Shown piece by piece: positions 27,429 through 36,243 of a stretch of 64,000 nt of DNA. Below the pieces are notes generated by a model. The model was given only the letters and a program-made list of their open reading frames with translations. It was not told where the DNA came from and made no database searches. Location: the NCBI GenBank assembly GCA_963813315.1, contig CAWEYO010000005.1, positions 372,001-436,000 of the forward strand. The letters are read 5' to 3'. Position numbers and translations under genes: made by a program. Every line of letters begins with the position of its first letter. Positions within the stretch are counted from its first letter, which is position 1. The stretch is from CAWEYO01 sp963813315. Lineage in GTDB: Bacteria; Pseudomonadota; Alphaproteobacteria; Rhizobiales; Rhizobiaceae.

Positions 27429-28739
27429 TTATTTGATGTAGCCGGCGCGGGTCATTTCGCGGACCGAGACCTGCTGCGCCTGAGCGAGTGCATCATCGAC
27501 CGACATCTGGCCGGCAAGTGCGGCCGAGAAGAGCTGTCCGACCGTGGTGCCGAGACCCTGGAATTCAGGGATCGCCACGAACTGCACGCCGACATAGGGA
27601 ACCGGCTTGACAGTCGGCTTGGTCGGGTCTGCGGAGTTGATCGAGTCCAGTGTCATCTTGGCGAACGGAGCGGCCTTCTGATACTCGGGATTGTTGTAGA
27701 GCGAGGTCCGCGTTCCGGGTGGAACATTGGCCCAGCCCTCCTTCGACGCCACGAGGTTCAGATAGTCCTTGCTGGTTGCCCAGGACACGAATTTCTGCGC
27801 GGCGTCAGCCTTCTGCGTGCCGGCCGGAATGGCGAGCGACCATGCCCACAGCCAGTTGCCGCGTTTGCCGAGGCCGGTATCCGGCGCCAGCGCATAGCCG
27901 ACCTTGTCGGCGACCGTCGAGTTCTTCGGGTCGGAGACGAAGGACGCCGCCACGGTGGCGTCGATCCACATGCCGCACTTGCCTTGCTGGAACAGAGCCA
28001 GGTTCTCATTGAAGCCGTTGGATGAGGCGCCCTGCGGGCCTGCGTCGTTCATAAGCTTGACGTAGAAATCGAGCGCGTTCTTCCATTCCGGCTGGTCGAA
28101 TTGCGGCTGCCATTTCTCGTCGAACCAGCGCGCCCCGAACGAGTTCGCAGCGGCCGTGAGGAAGGCCATGTTCTCGCCCCAACCGGCCTTGCCGCGCAAG
28201 CAGACGCCGTTTATGCCGTTTTCCCGATCCGTCATCTTGTGCGCGGCGTCAGCCACAAACTCCCAGGTCGGTGCATCGGGCATGGTCAGCCCGGCCTTCT
28301 CCATCAGGTCCTTGCGATACATGATGAACGAGCTCTCGCCATAGAACGGCGCGGCGTAAAGCTTACCGTCAGCCGTCAGGCCGCCCGCAATCGCCGGGAT
28401 GATGTCGGCCGCGTCGTAGTCCGCGCCGAGATTTTCGAGTGGCAGCAGCCATTGCTGCTTGGCCCAGATCGGAACCTCGTAGGTACCGATGGTCATGACG
28501 TCGTACTGGCCGCCCTTGGTTGCGATGTCGGTGGTGACGCGCTCGCGCAGCACATTCTCTTCGAGAGTGACCCATTCGAGCTGGATGTCCGGATTTTTCG
28601 CCGTGAAGTCATCCGTCAGCTTCTGCATGCGGATCATATCGCCGTTGTTGACCGTGGCGATGGTGATGGTTTCGGCGTGGGCGGCGAACGCAAGCGCGCT
28701 CGCGGTGCACATGCCCAGAATGAACGTTGCGAGTTTCAT
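27429..28739 (-). CDS. smoE: Polyol ABC transporter substrate-binding protein SmoE
   Basis: Periplasmic binding protein of 436 residues (family 1 solute-binding proteins). The signal peptide is MKLATFILGMCTASALAFAA, ending near AHAE. The mature part begins TITIATVNNGDMIRMQKLTD and keeps VTLEENVLRERVTTDIATKG, as in rhizobial sorbitol/mannitol binding proteins. ATG 28739 is chosen because AGGGAGGA stands upstream and the signal peptide begins there; longer in-frame starts are unlikely. First gene of the smo operon. Confidence 0.92.
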   Translation of the reverse strand: MKLATFILGMCTASALAFAAHAETITIATVNNGDMIRMQKLTDDFTAKNPDIQLEWVTLEENVLRERVTTDIATKGGQYDVMTIGTYEVPIWAKQQWLLPLENLGADYDAADIIPAIAGGLTADGKLYAAPFYGESSFIMYRKDLMEKAGLTMPDAPTWEFVADAAHKMTDRENGINGVCLRGKAGWGENMAFLTAAANSFGARWFDEKWQPQFDQPEWKNALDFYVKLMNDAGPQGASSNGFNENLALFQQGKCGMWIDATVAASFVSDPKNSTVADKVGYALAPDTGLGKRGNWLWAWSLAIPAGTQKADAAQKFVSWATSKDYLNLVASKEGWANVPPGTRTSLYNNPEYQKAAPFAKMTLDSINSADPTKPTVKPVPYVGVQFVAIPEFQGLGTTVGQLFSAALAGQMSVDDALAQAQQVSVREMTRAGYIK

Positions 28740-28761
28740 CGAAATCCTCCCTAAACCAAAA

Positions 28762-28789
28762 TGAGCAATTGTCCTTGGTATGAGCAATT
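28762..28789 (-). promoter_or_regulatory. Repeated TGAGCAATT sites before smoE, candidate SorC operator
   Basis: TGAGCAATT occurs at 28762-28770 and again at 28781-28789, just upstream of smoE. The same word with one more base (TGAGCAATTG) is found once more at 32267-32276, upstream of the SorC regulator gene. Regulators of the SorC/DeoR group bind TGAGCAATTGCTCA-like palindromes. The role as operator is inferred. Confidence 0.4.
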
Positions 28790-28923
28790 CTTCACTAGAT
28801 GCACGCCAAGTCAATATGAATTCGTTGCTGCGGTGCAGCACAAAGCGGGCAACGCAGCGACCGGCGTCCGGCTCGCAAAAGCCTCCCCTCGAGGGAGCAT
28901 CGACCGAGCCGTTTTTTGGTCCA

Positions 28924-28983
28924 GTGAAGTTTTCAACTAAAAGTTATTTAGCTGTCTTGTGAAGTTTTCAACTCAAAGTTATT
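28924..28983. repeat. Tandem 25-bp repeat before the SIR2 gene
   Basis: GTGAAGTTTTCAACTAAAAG and five more bases at 28924-28948 is repeated at 28959-28983 with one mismatch, a period of 35 bases. It is AT-rich and stands 30 bases before the SIR2 gene, so it may be a regulatory array or the edge of the inserted segment. Confidence 0.75.
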
Positions 28984-29013
28984 CACGGGAGGCTTTATAA
29001 GAGGGGACGATAC

Positions 29014-30222
29014 ATGGAGTGCGGTAAAGAAGCTGCGCGTCAGCTAGATCGGCATCTCCGTGCGCCGCGGCAAGTGTGGCTTACAGGTGCAGGTATCAGC
29101 TTTGGAGCCGGGTTGCCTCTCATGTATCCGTTGACTGACCGCGTCTTCAGTCTCTTAAAAACAACCGACACAGACGCCAAATCCCAAGCGCTGGTTGCAG
29201 CAATACGAGAGGACCTCCCGGAAAAATGCCACATCGAGCACGTCCTTAGCCATCTTGGAGACTTCATAGCGCTGGCTGAGCGAGCCAAGGACACATGTGC
29301 CTTTGTGGGCCGCCAGCGAGTGCATAAGCCTAAATTGCAGGCGGCACACCACACAATCCTGCGTCACATCAGGGATACTCTACGCTGGGGTTATATTCCC
29401 GAAAGCGATACCTCTCCTGAAAGAGAAGGGAAGCCAGGTAATTCGATCGTCAATATTGAACATCATCGCTGCTTCATTAAGGCGCTATATAAGGTTAACC
29501 GGGCGGGTCTAGATGAACGTCGAGAGGCAATCCAGTTCATCACGACCAATTACGACACCCTGATTGAGGATGCCTTGGCACTTGAGCTTATCCCCTACAC
29601 TGATGGATTTTCGGGTGGTGCAATTGCTGCATGGGATGAAAAATCATTTCAGCTGCATCTTGCAGGAGCGGCTGTAAAAGCCGTAGTCACAAAGCTTCAT
29701 GGCTCCATTGATTGGTATAGGAGCGGTGGTGAAAAAGGTCGTGTTTTCAGGGTGCGTTATGATGATTTGTATCCTGATCGATCTGACGCAAACGGCAATG
29801 TGGTCATCTATCCACAGTCAACAAAGTACATGGAATCGCGCGAAGACCCATTTGGTTTCATGTTCCAACGCTTTCAAAGTCTTCTATCGATCGATCGGCA
29901 GCAAGTTCTTTTTGTTTGCGGTTACTCGTTCGGCGACAATCACATCGACGCATTAATCGAACAGCATTTGATGAAGCCTGACAGTAAGACCACCCTTGTC
30001 GCGTTCTCTAAACAGCATGAAAAAAAACTAAAGAACTGGGGAGGAGGCTGTGCAGGCGAACGAATTTTTGTACTGACTGCGGAAGGGCTGTATCGCGGTC
30101 AAAATGGGCCCTTCTTTGGGCCTACAGACGCAGCACCTATGCGCGACTGGTGGACTTTCGCTGGGGTCACTTCTCTGTTGGACAACGGCTTGCCCGCCGA
30201 TATCGCGGAAATGATCGAATGA
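29014..30222 (+). CDS. SIR2-like NADase, candidate anti-phage defence effector
   Basis: SIR2-fold protein of 402 residues. The nucleotide motif is VWLTGAGISFGAGLP (residues 21-35). FITTNYDTLIEDAL carries the conserved Asn-Asp pair and KLHGSIDW the usual catalytic-site histidine. VLFVCGYSFGDNHIDALI matches the GxSFxDxxI motif of defence SIR2 proteins. In SIR2-HerA systems this protein depletes NAD+ on infection. The stop overlaps the next start (ATGA), and that gene encodes a HerA-type N-terminus. The region is AT-richer than its surroundings and sits on the opposite strand inside the polyol locus, which suggests horizontal gain. The gene is intact, but its partner is broken. Confidence 0.85.
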   Translation: MECGKEAARQLDRHLRAPRQVWLTGAGISFGAGLPLMYPLTDRVFSLLKTTDTDAKSQALVAAIREDLPEKCHIEHVLSHLGDFIALAERAKDTCAFVGRQRVHKPKLQAAHHTILRHIRDTLRWGYIPESDTSPEREGKPGNSIVNIEHHRCFIKALYKVNRAGLDERREAIQFITTNYDTLIEDALALELIPYTDGFSGGAIAAWDEKSFQLHLAGAAVKAVVTKLHGSIDWYRSGGEKGRVFRVRYDDLYPDRSDANGNVVIYPQSTKYMESREDPFGFMFQRFQSLLSIDRQQVLFVCGYSFGDNHIDALIEQHLMKPDSKTTLVAFSKQHEKKLKNWGGGCAGERIFVLTAEGLYRGQNGPFFGPTDAAPMRDWWTFAGVTSLLDNGLPADIAEMIE

Positions 30223-30910
30223 GCGATTTTGACCTCGATCCCAATTTGCAGATTGGAACAGTATTCGAAATTTCTGGAACAACACTGAAGGTGTCGCTAC
30301 GGCGAAGTCTGACCGAGCTCGTTCAGACCCATGGCGGCACGGTGTATTCTGTTGGACAGATTGGGAGCCTGATCAAGTTGCATATGGGACGGACAGTCCT
30401 TTTTGCCATGGTCAGGCTATTGCGTCTGCAAACAGAGGAAGAGGCCGCTGCCCAAGGAGCGACTGATGGCATGGACCGTCGAGTTCTGGAAGCCGAGCTT
30501 TTTGGCGAGGCACGTTGGCAACGGGCAGAAAAAGTTCTCTCTTTCGACAGGGGTATTCGGAATTCTCCACTTCCTTTGCAAGCAGTATATCTGTCGTCAC
30601 TTCATCAGAGACTCGCCGGCTATACACGGCCATAGAAAAGCAAGGTAGTGCATACGCTGACACACTTACCTTCGGAAAAGGCGCCCAAATTCTAACGACA
30701 TATCGTTCGCTGCCGGTATGGTCGGAGAACTTTCCGGGAGTTAGAAGTTTTGACGGTCGTTGCGACACGGATATGTACCTCACGCTCGTAGCAACGCTTG
30801 CGAAGGGTTCGACCGCGTTCGTGTTGGCAGCAATTGCTGGCAAACACGCGCAGGAACTCAACGAGGCGAACAAATCCGAAAGGGCGCTCGGCGCAGTAAG
30901 GGCAAACGGC
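30219..30910 (+). pseudogene. HerA-like DNA translocase, truncated and frameshifted
   Basis: The first 138 codons (30219-30635) form the HAS-barrel N-terminus of a SIR2-associated HerA: IGTVFEISGTTLKVSL, VYSVGQIGSLIKLHMGR, then SPLPLQAVYLSS. The frame then closes, but reading continues in another frame from about 30602 (SSETRRLYTAIEKQGSAYAD) to the border of the SorC gene. No intact GxGKS Walker A or Walker B is found, and about 400 residues of ATPase are missing. A stretch LVATLAKGSTAFV near 30790-30830 might be a decayed P-loop area, but this is weak. The start overlaps the SIR2 stop. It is probably inactive. Confidence 0.7.
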
Positions 30911-30911
30911 A

Positions 30912-31871
30912 TCAGCCGGCGGACAGGAGTGCCGTCGCTGTGCGCTCGTCCGTGACAAGGCCGTTGACCAGGCGGCGCGTCACGGCTGCCAGGATCCCGG
31001 GAAGCTTGCGCTCGCCCATCGCGATGGCAACCACCAGGGAGCGTTCCCGCGAAGGCAGCGGCGCTGAAGACACGCGATCATTGGTGATGCCGTCGATCAG
31101 GCGTCCGTCACGATCGAAGGCCCAGCCGACGATTTCGCCCACCGCGCCCGCCTTCTGCAGCGCCCTCAATTCGGCTTCCGTGATGAAGCCGTCCTCATAG
31201 AGTGGTGCCTTCGGACCGAGATCGCCGATGCCTACGAATGTCACGTCGGCCTTTGCCGCGAGCGTTAGCGCCGGCTGGATCATGGGCTGGCGCAGCAGCA
31301 TCTCCCTCTCGGCCGGCGACGAGGCGATGACCGGGAGCGGCATCGGAAAACTCCGCGCCTTTATCGTATCTGCCATGGTGAAAATGACGTTGTAATAGGC
31401 GGCCGAACCGTCCGGCGCGATGTTGCCGGTCAGCGAAACCAGCTTGTGCTGCGGACACTCCATCGGCGTCAGCTGCTCGATTGCCGCCTTCAGCGTGCGA
31501 CCGGTGCCTATGGCCAGCACGATCGGATCGGGCGATTTCAGCCGCCGCTCGATTTCGGCAGCAGCAGCCTCGGCTATGCCGAGCGTGGTCGAGGCCGATT
31601 GGGGATCGCTCGGCACGACTTCGCACAGATCGAGCGCGAAACGGGACTTCAGCCTTGCCGCCAAATCGAGGCAATTGGCGATCGGATGATCGAGCCGGAC
31701 CTTTACGAGCCCTTCCGAAACCGCGAGTGACACCAGGCGCTGCGCGCTCTGGCGGGAGACCCCCAGCTTTGCCGCGATCTGATCCTGCGTATTTCCTGCG
31801 ACGTAGTAGAGCCAGCCGGCGCGCGCGGCGTCATCATGCCTGGCGTTGCCGCCTTCTTGCCGCACGCTCAT
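30912..31871 (-). CDS. SorC-family transcriptional regulator of the polyol operon
   Basis: Regulator of 319 residues. The N-terminal helix-turn-helix is NTQDQIAAKLGVSRQSAQRL. The C-terminal SorC/DeoR sugar-binding domain contains VLAIGTGRTLKAAIEQL and FVGIGDLGPKAPLYEDGFIT, which bind a phosphorylated or free sugar effector. The start at 31871 follows GGTGG; a longer in-frame start exists. It lies upstream of smoE on the same strand, but the SIR2-HerA segment on the other strand now separates them. The segment ends right at this gene's stop codon. Confidence 0.88.
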   Translation of the reverse strand: MSVRQEGGNARHDDAARAGWLYYVAGNTQDQIAAKLGVSRQSAQRLVSLAVSEGLVKVRLDHPIANCLDLAARLKSRFALDLCEVVPSDPQSASTTLGIAEAAAAEIERRLKSPDPIVLAIGTGRTLKAAIEQLTPMECPQHKLVSLTGNIAPDGSAAYYNVIFTMADTIKARSFPMPLPVIASSPAEREMLLRQPMIQPALTLAAKADVTFVGIGDLGPKAPLYEDGFITEAELRALQKAGAVGEIVGWAFDRDGRLIDGITNDRVSSAPLPSRERSLVVAIAMGERKLPGILAAVTRRLVNGLVTDERTATALLSAG

Positions 31872-32001
31872 GCCACCCACCACGGATGCCCACTTTCCCC
31901 GGCGTATCGACCCGAAAACCGCCATGGACTTTCGGAAAGCACGATACGTGAATTCACAGTGCGATGACTTCTTCCGGCGTCTTCACCGCACTCTAGTCCT
32001 T

Positions 32002-32115
32002 TGATTCTCGCATCATCATTTCCGAAAACCGCCACGCACTTTTCGGGATCATGCTCTCTGATTTTCGCATGATCATTTCCGAAAACCGCCACGCACTTTT
32101 CGGGATCATGCTCTG
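32002..32115. repeat. Tandem 57-bp repeat upstream of the SorC gene
   Basis: Two copies of a 57-base unit, TGATTCTCGCATCATCATTT to GGGATCATGCTCT (32002-32058) and TGATTTTCGCATGATCATTT to the same end (32059-32115). Both contain AAAACCGCCACGCACTTTTC. A third degenerate half is near 31913. The core resembles the spacer repeat near 1.2 kb. The surrounding 31872-32323 gap holds no gene; it contains the distal TGAGCAATTG site at 32267. Confidence 0.8.
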
Positions 32116-32323
32116 GAAGCGCACGGCGTCCCGTGCGCGTCCCGAAGTGCACGCCGCGCTTTGGTCTCGGATTGCGGTAACGCACCGATTGTTCCTCGAC
32201 AACCTGCATTCTTCAACGAAGCCGGCATGGACTGCCGCTAGGCTATCCTCGCAAGAAATTCAAGATTGAGCAATTGCCTTTCTTCTGGGCATTCGTTCAC
32301 TCTGGTGGTGGATTTGAGAATTC

Positions 32324-33337
32324 TCATTTCTCCGAGACGCCGGCCTCCGCGAAGCTTGCCATGCGCGCATGACATTCCAGTGCCGAGCGAACGATGTTCA
32401 CTGCCAGGCACGCGCCCGATCCCTCGCCAAGACGCATGTTCAGGTCGAGCAGCGGCGGCAGTCCCAGGCGATCGAGCAAGCGGCGATGCGGCGTTTCCGC
32501 TGACACATGCGCGGCGAGCACGTGGTCGAGGGCGGCCGGATTGAGCTTTGCAAGCGGCGCCACAGCACCCGTACAGACGAAGCCGTCCAGAAGCACCGGA
32601 ATGCCGTGATGGCGCGCGGCAAGCGTTGCGCCGAGAATTGCCGCAAGTTCGCGGCCGCCAAGGCACGCCGCGATCCTCAACGGGTCGCCGAGCGAGGCAC
32701 GATGCGTGGTCAGCCCCTGGTCGACGGCTGCCGCCTTGCGCGCAAGGCCGGCGTCATCGACACCGGTGCCGCGACCCACCCACCTTTCGCCCGGCTCGGC
32801 GTAGAGTGCTGCGGCAATCGCTGCCGCCGCCGTCGTGTTGCCGATTCCCATCTCGCCAAAGCAAACGAGATCGGTTCCCTTGCCAACCGCATCGTAACCG
32901 GTGGATACGGCTGCGAGAAACTCTGCCTCGCTCATCGCCGCCTGCCGCGTGAAGTCGCCGGTGGGGCGCTCGACGTCCAGGGATACGACTTCAAGACTGG
33001 CGCCGGCCGCGCGCGCAAGCTGGTTGATCGCCGCGCCGCCGGCGGCGAAATTCGCCACCATCTGAATGGTGACTTCAGCCGGAAAGGCCGACACGCCCTG
33101 GGCGGTAACGCCATGCGAACCGGCAAAGACGATGACCGCGACCTTGTCGAGCCTTGGTGCGGGGCGGCCTTGCCAGCGGGCCAGCCATGCGACGATATCT
33201 TCCAGCCTTCCAAGGCTGCCCTGAGGCTTCGTCAGGCTGTCCTGACGCCGCTGGGCCCCGGCGACGGCAATATCGTCGCCCTCAGGCAGGGCCAGGCAGT
33301 GAGCACGCAAATCTTCCAGGGCCGCAAAGCGGTTCAT
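32324..33337 (-). CDS. cobT: Nicotinate-nucleotide:DMB phosphoribosyltransferase CobT
   Basis: Enzyme of 338 residues that activates dimethylbenzimidazole to alpha-ribazole phosphate, the lower ligand of B12. Conserved parts are SLTKPQGSLGRLEDI, VFAGSHGVTAQGVSAFP and GEMGIGNTTAAAAI, and the catalytic Glu lies in the C-terminal LNMRLGEGSGACLA. The start at 33337 matches family length. It is the last gene of the leftward cobA-cobB-cobS-cobT set. Confidence 0.95.
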   Translation of the reverse strand: MNRFAALEDLRAHCLALPEGDDIAVAGAQRRQDSLTKPQGSLGRLEDIVAWLARWQGRPAPRLDKVAVIVFAGSHGVTAQGVSAFPAEVTIQMVANFAAGGAAINQLARAAGASLEVVSLDVERPTGDFTRQAAMSEAEFLAAVSTGYDAVGKGTDLVCFGEMGIGNTTAAAAIAAALYAEPGERWVGRGTGVDDAGLARKAAAVDQGLTTHRASLGDPLRIAACLGGRELAAILGATLAARHHGIPVLLDGFVCTGAVAPLAKLNPAALDHVLAAHVSAETPHRRLLDRLGLPPLLDLNMRLGEGSGACLAVNIVRSALECHARMASFAEAGVSEK

Positions 33338-33356
33338 TTCAGTACTCCATTTTTTG

Positions 33357-34106
33357 TTAGAAAGTTGCACAGGCGATCAGCAGGACGGTGATCTCTGATA
33401 GTTGCTCCAGAGCGCCGAGCACGTCGCCGGTCTGGCCGCCGATCTGCCGCTCGCACACGCGGCGTGTGACGAAAACCACGACGATCAGCGCTGCTGCTGC
33501 CGCAATCGCGCCGGACAGCCCAAGAAAGAGCAATGCGGCGGCGCCGGACAGCCCGGCAAGAAATGCGGAGGAATCCGGAACCGCCCCTGCACCTGCCGAC
33601 AGGCCGTCACTGCGCGCGGGTGGCACCAGCCTCATGAAAATGGGCATCACGGCCCGCCCGGCGGCGTGCGATGCGAGAAGCGCGTAAAAGACCAGCGAAG
33701 GCGTGGCCAGCGCCGCCAGCGCTGCCGAGCGCAACAGGATGGAAAACATGAGCGCCGCGGCGCCGAACGTGCCGATGCGGCTATCGCGCATGATGTCGAG
33801 CTTGCGCTCCCGCGTCCCGCCGCCGCCGAAACCGTCGGCGCTGTCGGACAGGCCATCCTCGTGCAGCGCGCCGGTGACAAGAAGGGTGGATGCGACCGCC
33901 AACGCGCCCGCGACGGTGGCGGGCAGCCCAACGAAGCCGGCGAGGAAGAATGCCAGCCAACCGGTCGCACCGACGCACAGTCCGGCGACGGGTGCGGCCC
34001 ATTGGGCATCGGCGAAGCTTCGCCGGCCTGACACGGGAACCGGCAGTCGCGTGTAGAAGGCGAGGCACGCCGCGATATCGTCGAGAACGTCTTGAGCGCT
34101 GCCCAC
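33357..34106 (-). CDS. cobS: Adenosylcobinamide-GDP ribazoletransferase CobS (CobV)
   Basis: Polytopic membrane enzyme of 249 residues that joins adenosylcobinamide-GDP and alpha-ribazole (or its phosphate). The motif HEDGLSDSADGFGGG with the metal-binding Asp residues is clear; TRLPVPV near the N-terminus is also typical. It starts with GTG 10 bases after the cobB stop and precedes cobT by 19 bases. Confidence 0.95.
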   Translation of the reverse strand: MGSAQDVLDDIAACLAFYTRLPVPVSGRRSFADAQWAAPVAGLCVGATGWLAFFLAGFVGLPATVAGALAVASTLLVTGALHEDGLSDSADGFGGGGTRERKLDIMRDSRIGTFGAAALMFSILLRSAALAALATPSLVFYALLASHAAGRAVMPIFMRLVPPARSDGLSAGAGAVPDSSAFLAGLSGAAALLFLGLSGAIAAAAALIVVVFVTRRVCERQIGGQTGDVLGALEQLSEITVLLIACATF

Positions 34107-34115
34107 CGGAATCTT

Positions 34116-35429
34116 TCAGCCTCTCGCGATCGCGTGGAAAAACGTGCCGGTGACAAGGCCCCTGCGGCCGCCGAAGGCACCGAGCGCGCGCCCCTCGCCA
34201 TCGGCGAGGCTGGCCAGCTTGTCGTCCGGGCCGGGGTCGGTCAGACGGGCATAGTGGAACTCGTGGCCACGGATTTCCGCACCCTTGGGGCCAAGCGCGC
34301 AGCCAGCCAGTAGCCGCGCACGGCGATAGCCAAGGTTCATCCTGCGTTCCGCAAAGCTGGTCGAATGACCGAGCAGGCCGAGCATCCGGTGCTTTCCAGC
34401 TGCGGCGTCCTCCAGCATCTCACCAAGCGCCATGAAGCCGCCGCACTCCCCGTGGACCGGCCGCTGTTCGGCAAAACGGCGTATCCCCTCGCGAAAGCGA
34501 TCGGCTGCGGCGAGCCGCCCGGCATGGAGTTCGGGATAGCCGCCCGGCAGCCAACAGACATCGCAATCGTGGCCCGGCGCTTCGTCGGCGAGCGGCGAAA
34601 AAGGAACGATCTCCGCGCCCGCCTTCACCCAATGCGCGGCGACATGCGGATAGAGGAACGTGAACGCCGCGTCGCTAGCGAGCGCGATACGCTGGCCGGG
34701 CGGCGACAAGGCGAACGCGGTGTCGGACGCCGGCGGTGTCAATGGAGCTGCCAGCGCGAGTATCGCGTCGAGGTCGAGCGAGCGTTCCGCCATTTCAGCC
34801 AACCGGTCGAGATGTGCCGTCAGATCGGCATGTTCGGCGGCCTGCACCAGTCCGAGATGGCGCTCGGGCAACGTAAGCGACGGGTCGCGCAAGATGGCGC
34901 CAACAACCGGGATGCCGAGCGCCTCGATGGCATCGCCTGCCAGCCGCCTGTGGCGCTCGCTGCCCAGCCGGTTGAGGATGACGCCGGCCACCCGCACGCC
35001 TGGATCGTAGGTTGCCACCCCCTTTGCAAGTGCTGCCGCCGTCTGCGACTGGCCCGACACATCGAGGACCAGCACCACCGGCAGGCGATAGAGGCGCGCC
35101 AGGTCGGCGGCCGATCCGGAACGCCCGGCCTCGCCCGGAATGCCGTCAAAAAGACCCATGGCGCTCTCGATGACGACGAAGCCGGCCTCGGCCGCGCAGT
35201 CGGCTGCGAGCGCGTTCAGCAGCCCCGGCGGCATGGCCCAACTGTCCAGATTGACGCCCGGTAGGCCGGTCGCGGCGGCATGGAAGCCGGGATCGATGTA
35301 GTCCGGACCCGACTTCGCGCCGCGCACATTGAGCCCCCGCCGCGACAACGCGCGCAGGATGCCGATCGTGACGCTGGTCTTGCCGGCGCCGGAGCGCGGC
35401 GCACCGATGATAAGCCCCCGCGCCGTCAT
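34116..35429 (-). CDS. cobB: Hydrogenobyrinate a,c-diamide synthase CobB
   Basis: Glutamine-dependent amidotransferase of 437 residues, amidating carboxylates a and c. The P-loop-like dethiobiotin-synthetase domain begins GAPRSGAGKTSVTIGI, and GPDYIDPGFH is conserved. The C-terminal glutaminase domain has the cysteine nucleophile in VHGECGGFMALGE and the His in KGAEIRGHEFHYA. The start overlaps the cobA stop by 4 bases. Confidence 0.95.
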   Translation of the reverse strand: MTARGLIIGAPRSGAGKTSVTIGILRALSRRGLNVRGAKSGPDYIDPGFHAAATGLPGVNLDSWAMPPGLLNALAADCAAEAGFVVIESAMGLFDGIPGEAGRSGSAADLARLYRLPVVLVLDVSGQSQTAAALAKGVATYDPGVRVAGVILNRLGSERHRRLAGDAIEALGIPVVGAILRDPSLTLPERHLGLVQAAEHADLTAHLDRLAEMAERSLDLDAILALAAPLTPPASDTAFALSPPGQRIALASDAAFTFLYPHVAAHWVKAGAEIVPFSPLADEAPGHDCDVCWLPGGYPELHAGRLAAADRFREGIRRFAEQRPVHGECGGFMALGEMLEDAAAGKHRMLGLLGHSTSFAERRMNLGYRRARLLAGCALGPKGAEIRGHEFHYARLTDPGPDDKLASLADGEGRALGAFGGRRGLVTGTFFHAIARG

Positions 35430-36226
35430 CCGCCGTCACCGGGGACGAAGCCCAGCAGATCCTTGCGCATCGACACGATCTTGCCGATGGCGATCAGAGC
35501 CGGCGAACCGAAGTCAAGCCGCTCGGCTTCGGCGGCGACCGTGCCGAGTGTGGCGACATGAACCCGCTCGCGGGGTGTGGTCGCGGCCATGATGATTGCC
35601 GCCGGCGTATCCGCAGCAAGTCCGCCCGCGGCAAGTGCCGCGGTGATGCGCACCAGATTCTTCAGGCCCATATAGATGACGATGGGCTGCCCGGTCTTCG
35701 CCAGGGCAGCCCAGTCGAGATCGTCCTCCTGATCGGCCGTGTGGCCGGTCGCCAGGATGACGGCCTTGTTCAGGCCGCGCATGGTGGGCGGAATGCCGGC
35801 GGCGCCGAGCGCTCCAAAGGCCGACGTGATGCCGGGCAGGAAGCGGAATGGAATGCCTTCGCGCGCCAGCGCCAGTGCTTCCTCGCCGCCGCGGCCAAAT
35901 ATGTACGGGTCCCCGCCCTTCAGCCGGAGTACGCGGCGTCCGTTCTTCGCCAGTGCAATCAGCATTGCCGTGATCTCATCCTGCCTGACCGAGGGCTGTC
36001 CACCGCGCTTTCCCACGAAAACGAGTTCGGCGTGTTCGGCGATCGCGACAACGGCGGGATCGACCAGCGCGTCATAGACCAGCGCATCGGCCTGCATGAG
36101 CGCCGAGGCGACGTCGAGTGTGAGGCAGCCGGGATCCCCCGGCCCGGCGCCGGCCAGCCAGACATGGCCGGGCTCAAGCCGCGCCGTTCTTTGCTGCAGA
36201 AGCGACAGCGTCCTCTCGATGCTCAT
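35426..36226 (-). CDS. cobA: Uroporphyrinogen-III C-methyltransferase CobA
   Basis: SUMT enzyme of 266 residues that makes precorrin-2 from uroporphyrinogen III. Motifs are HVWLAGAGPGDPGCLTL, the RLKGGDPYIFGRGGEEA loop and PGITSAFGALGAAGIP. The siroheme-type CysG domains are absent, so it is the stand-alone form. It starts 17 bases from the divergent cbiD start. Confidence 0.95.
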   Translation of the reverse strand: MSIERTLSLLQQRTARLEPGHVWLAGAGPGDPGCLTLDVASALMQADALVYDALVDPAVVAIAEHAELVFVGKRGGQPSVRQDEITAMLIALAKNGRRVLRLKGGDPYIFGRGGEEALALAREGIPFRFLPGITSAFGALGAAGIPPTMRGLNKAVILATGHTADQEDDLDWAALAKTGQPIVIYMGLKNLVRITAALAAGGLAADTPAAIIMAATTPRERVHVATLGTVAAEAERLDFGSPALIAIGKIVSMRKDLLGFVPGDGG

Positions 36227-36243
36227 GCGAATACCTTTTGCGG

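Noticed and set aside
30760..31200. Plus-strand frame crossing from the HerA relic into the SorC gene
   Set aside because: Arginine-rich, spans the junction of two unrelated segments and shows no motif.
31985..32115. CRISPR-like array at the 57-bp tandem repeat
   Set aside because: The whole unit repeats without variable spacers, only two copies exist, and no cas gene is present.
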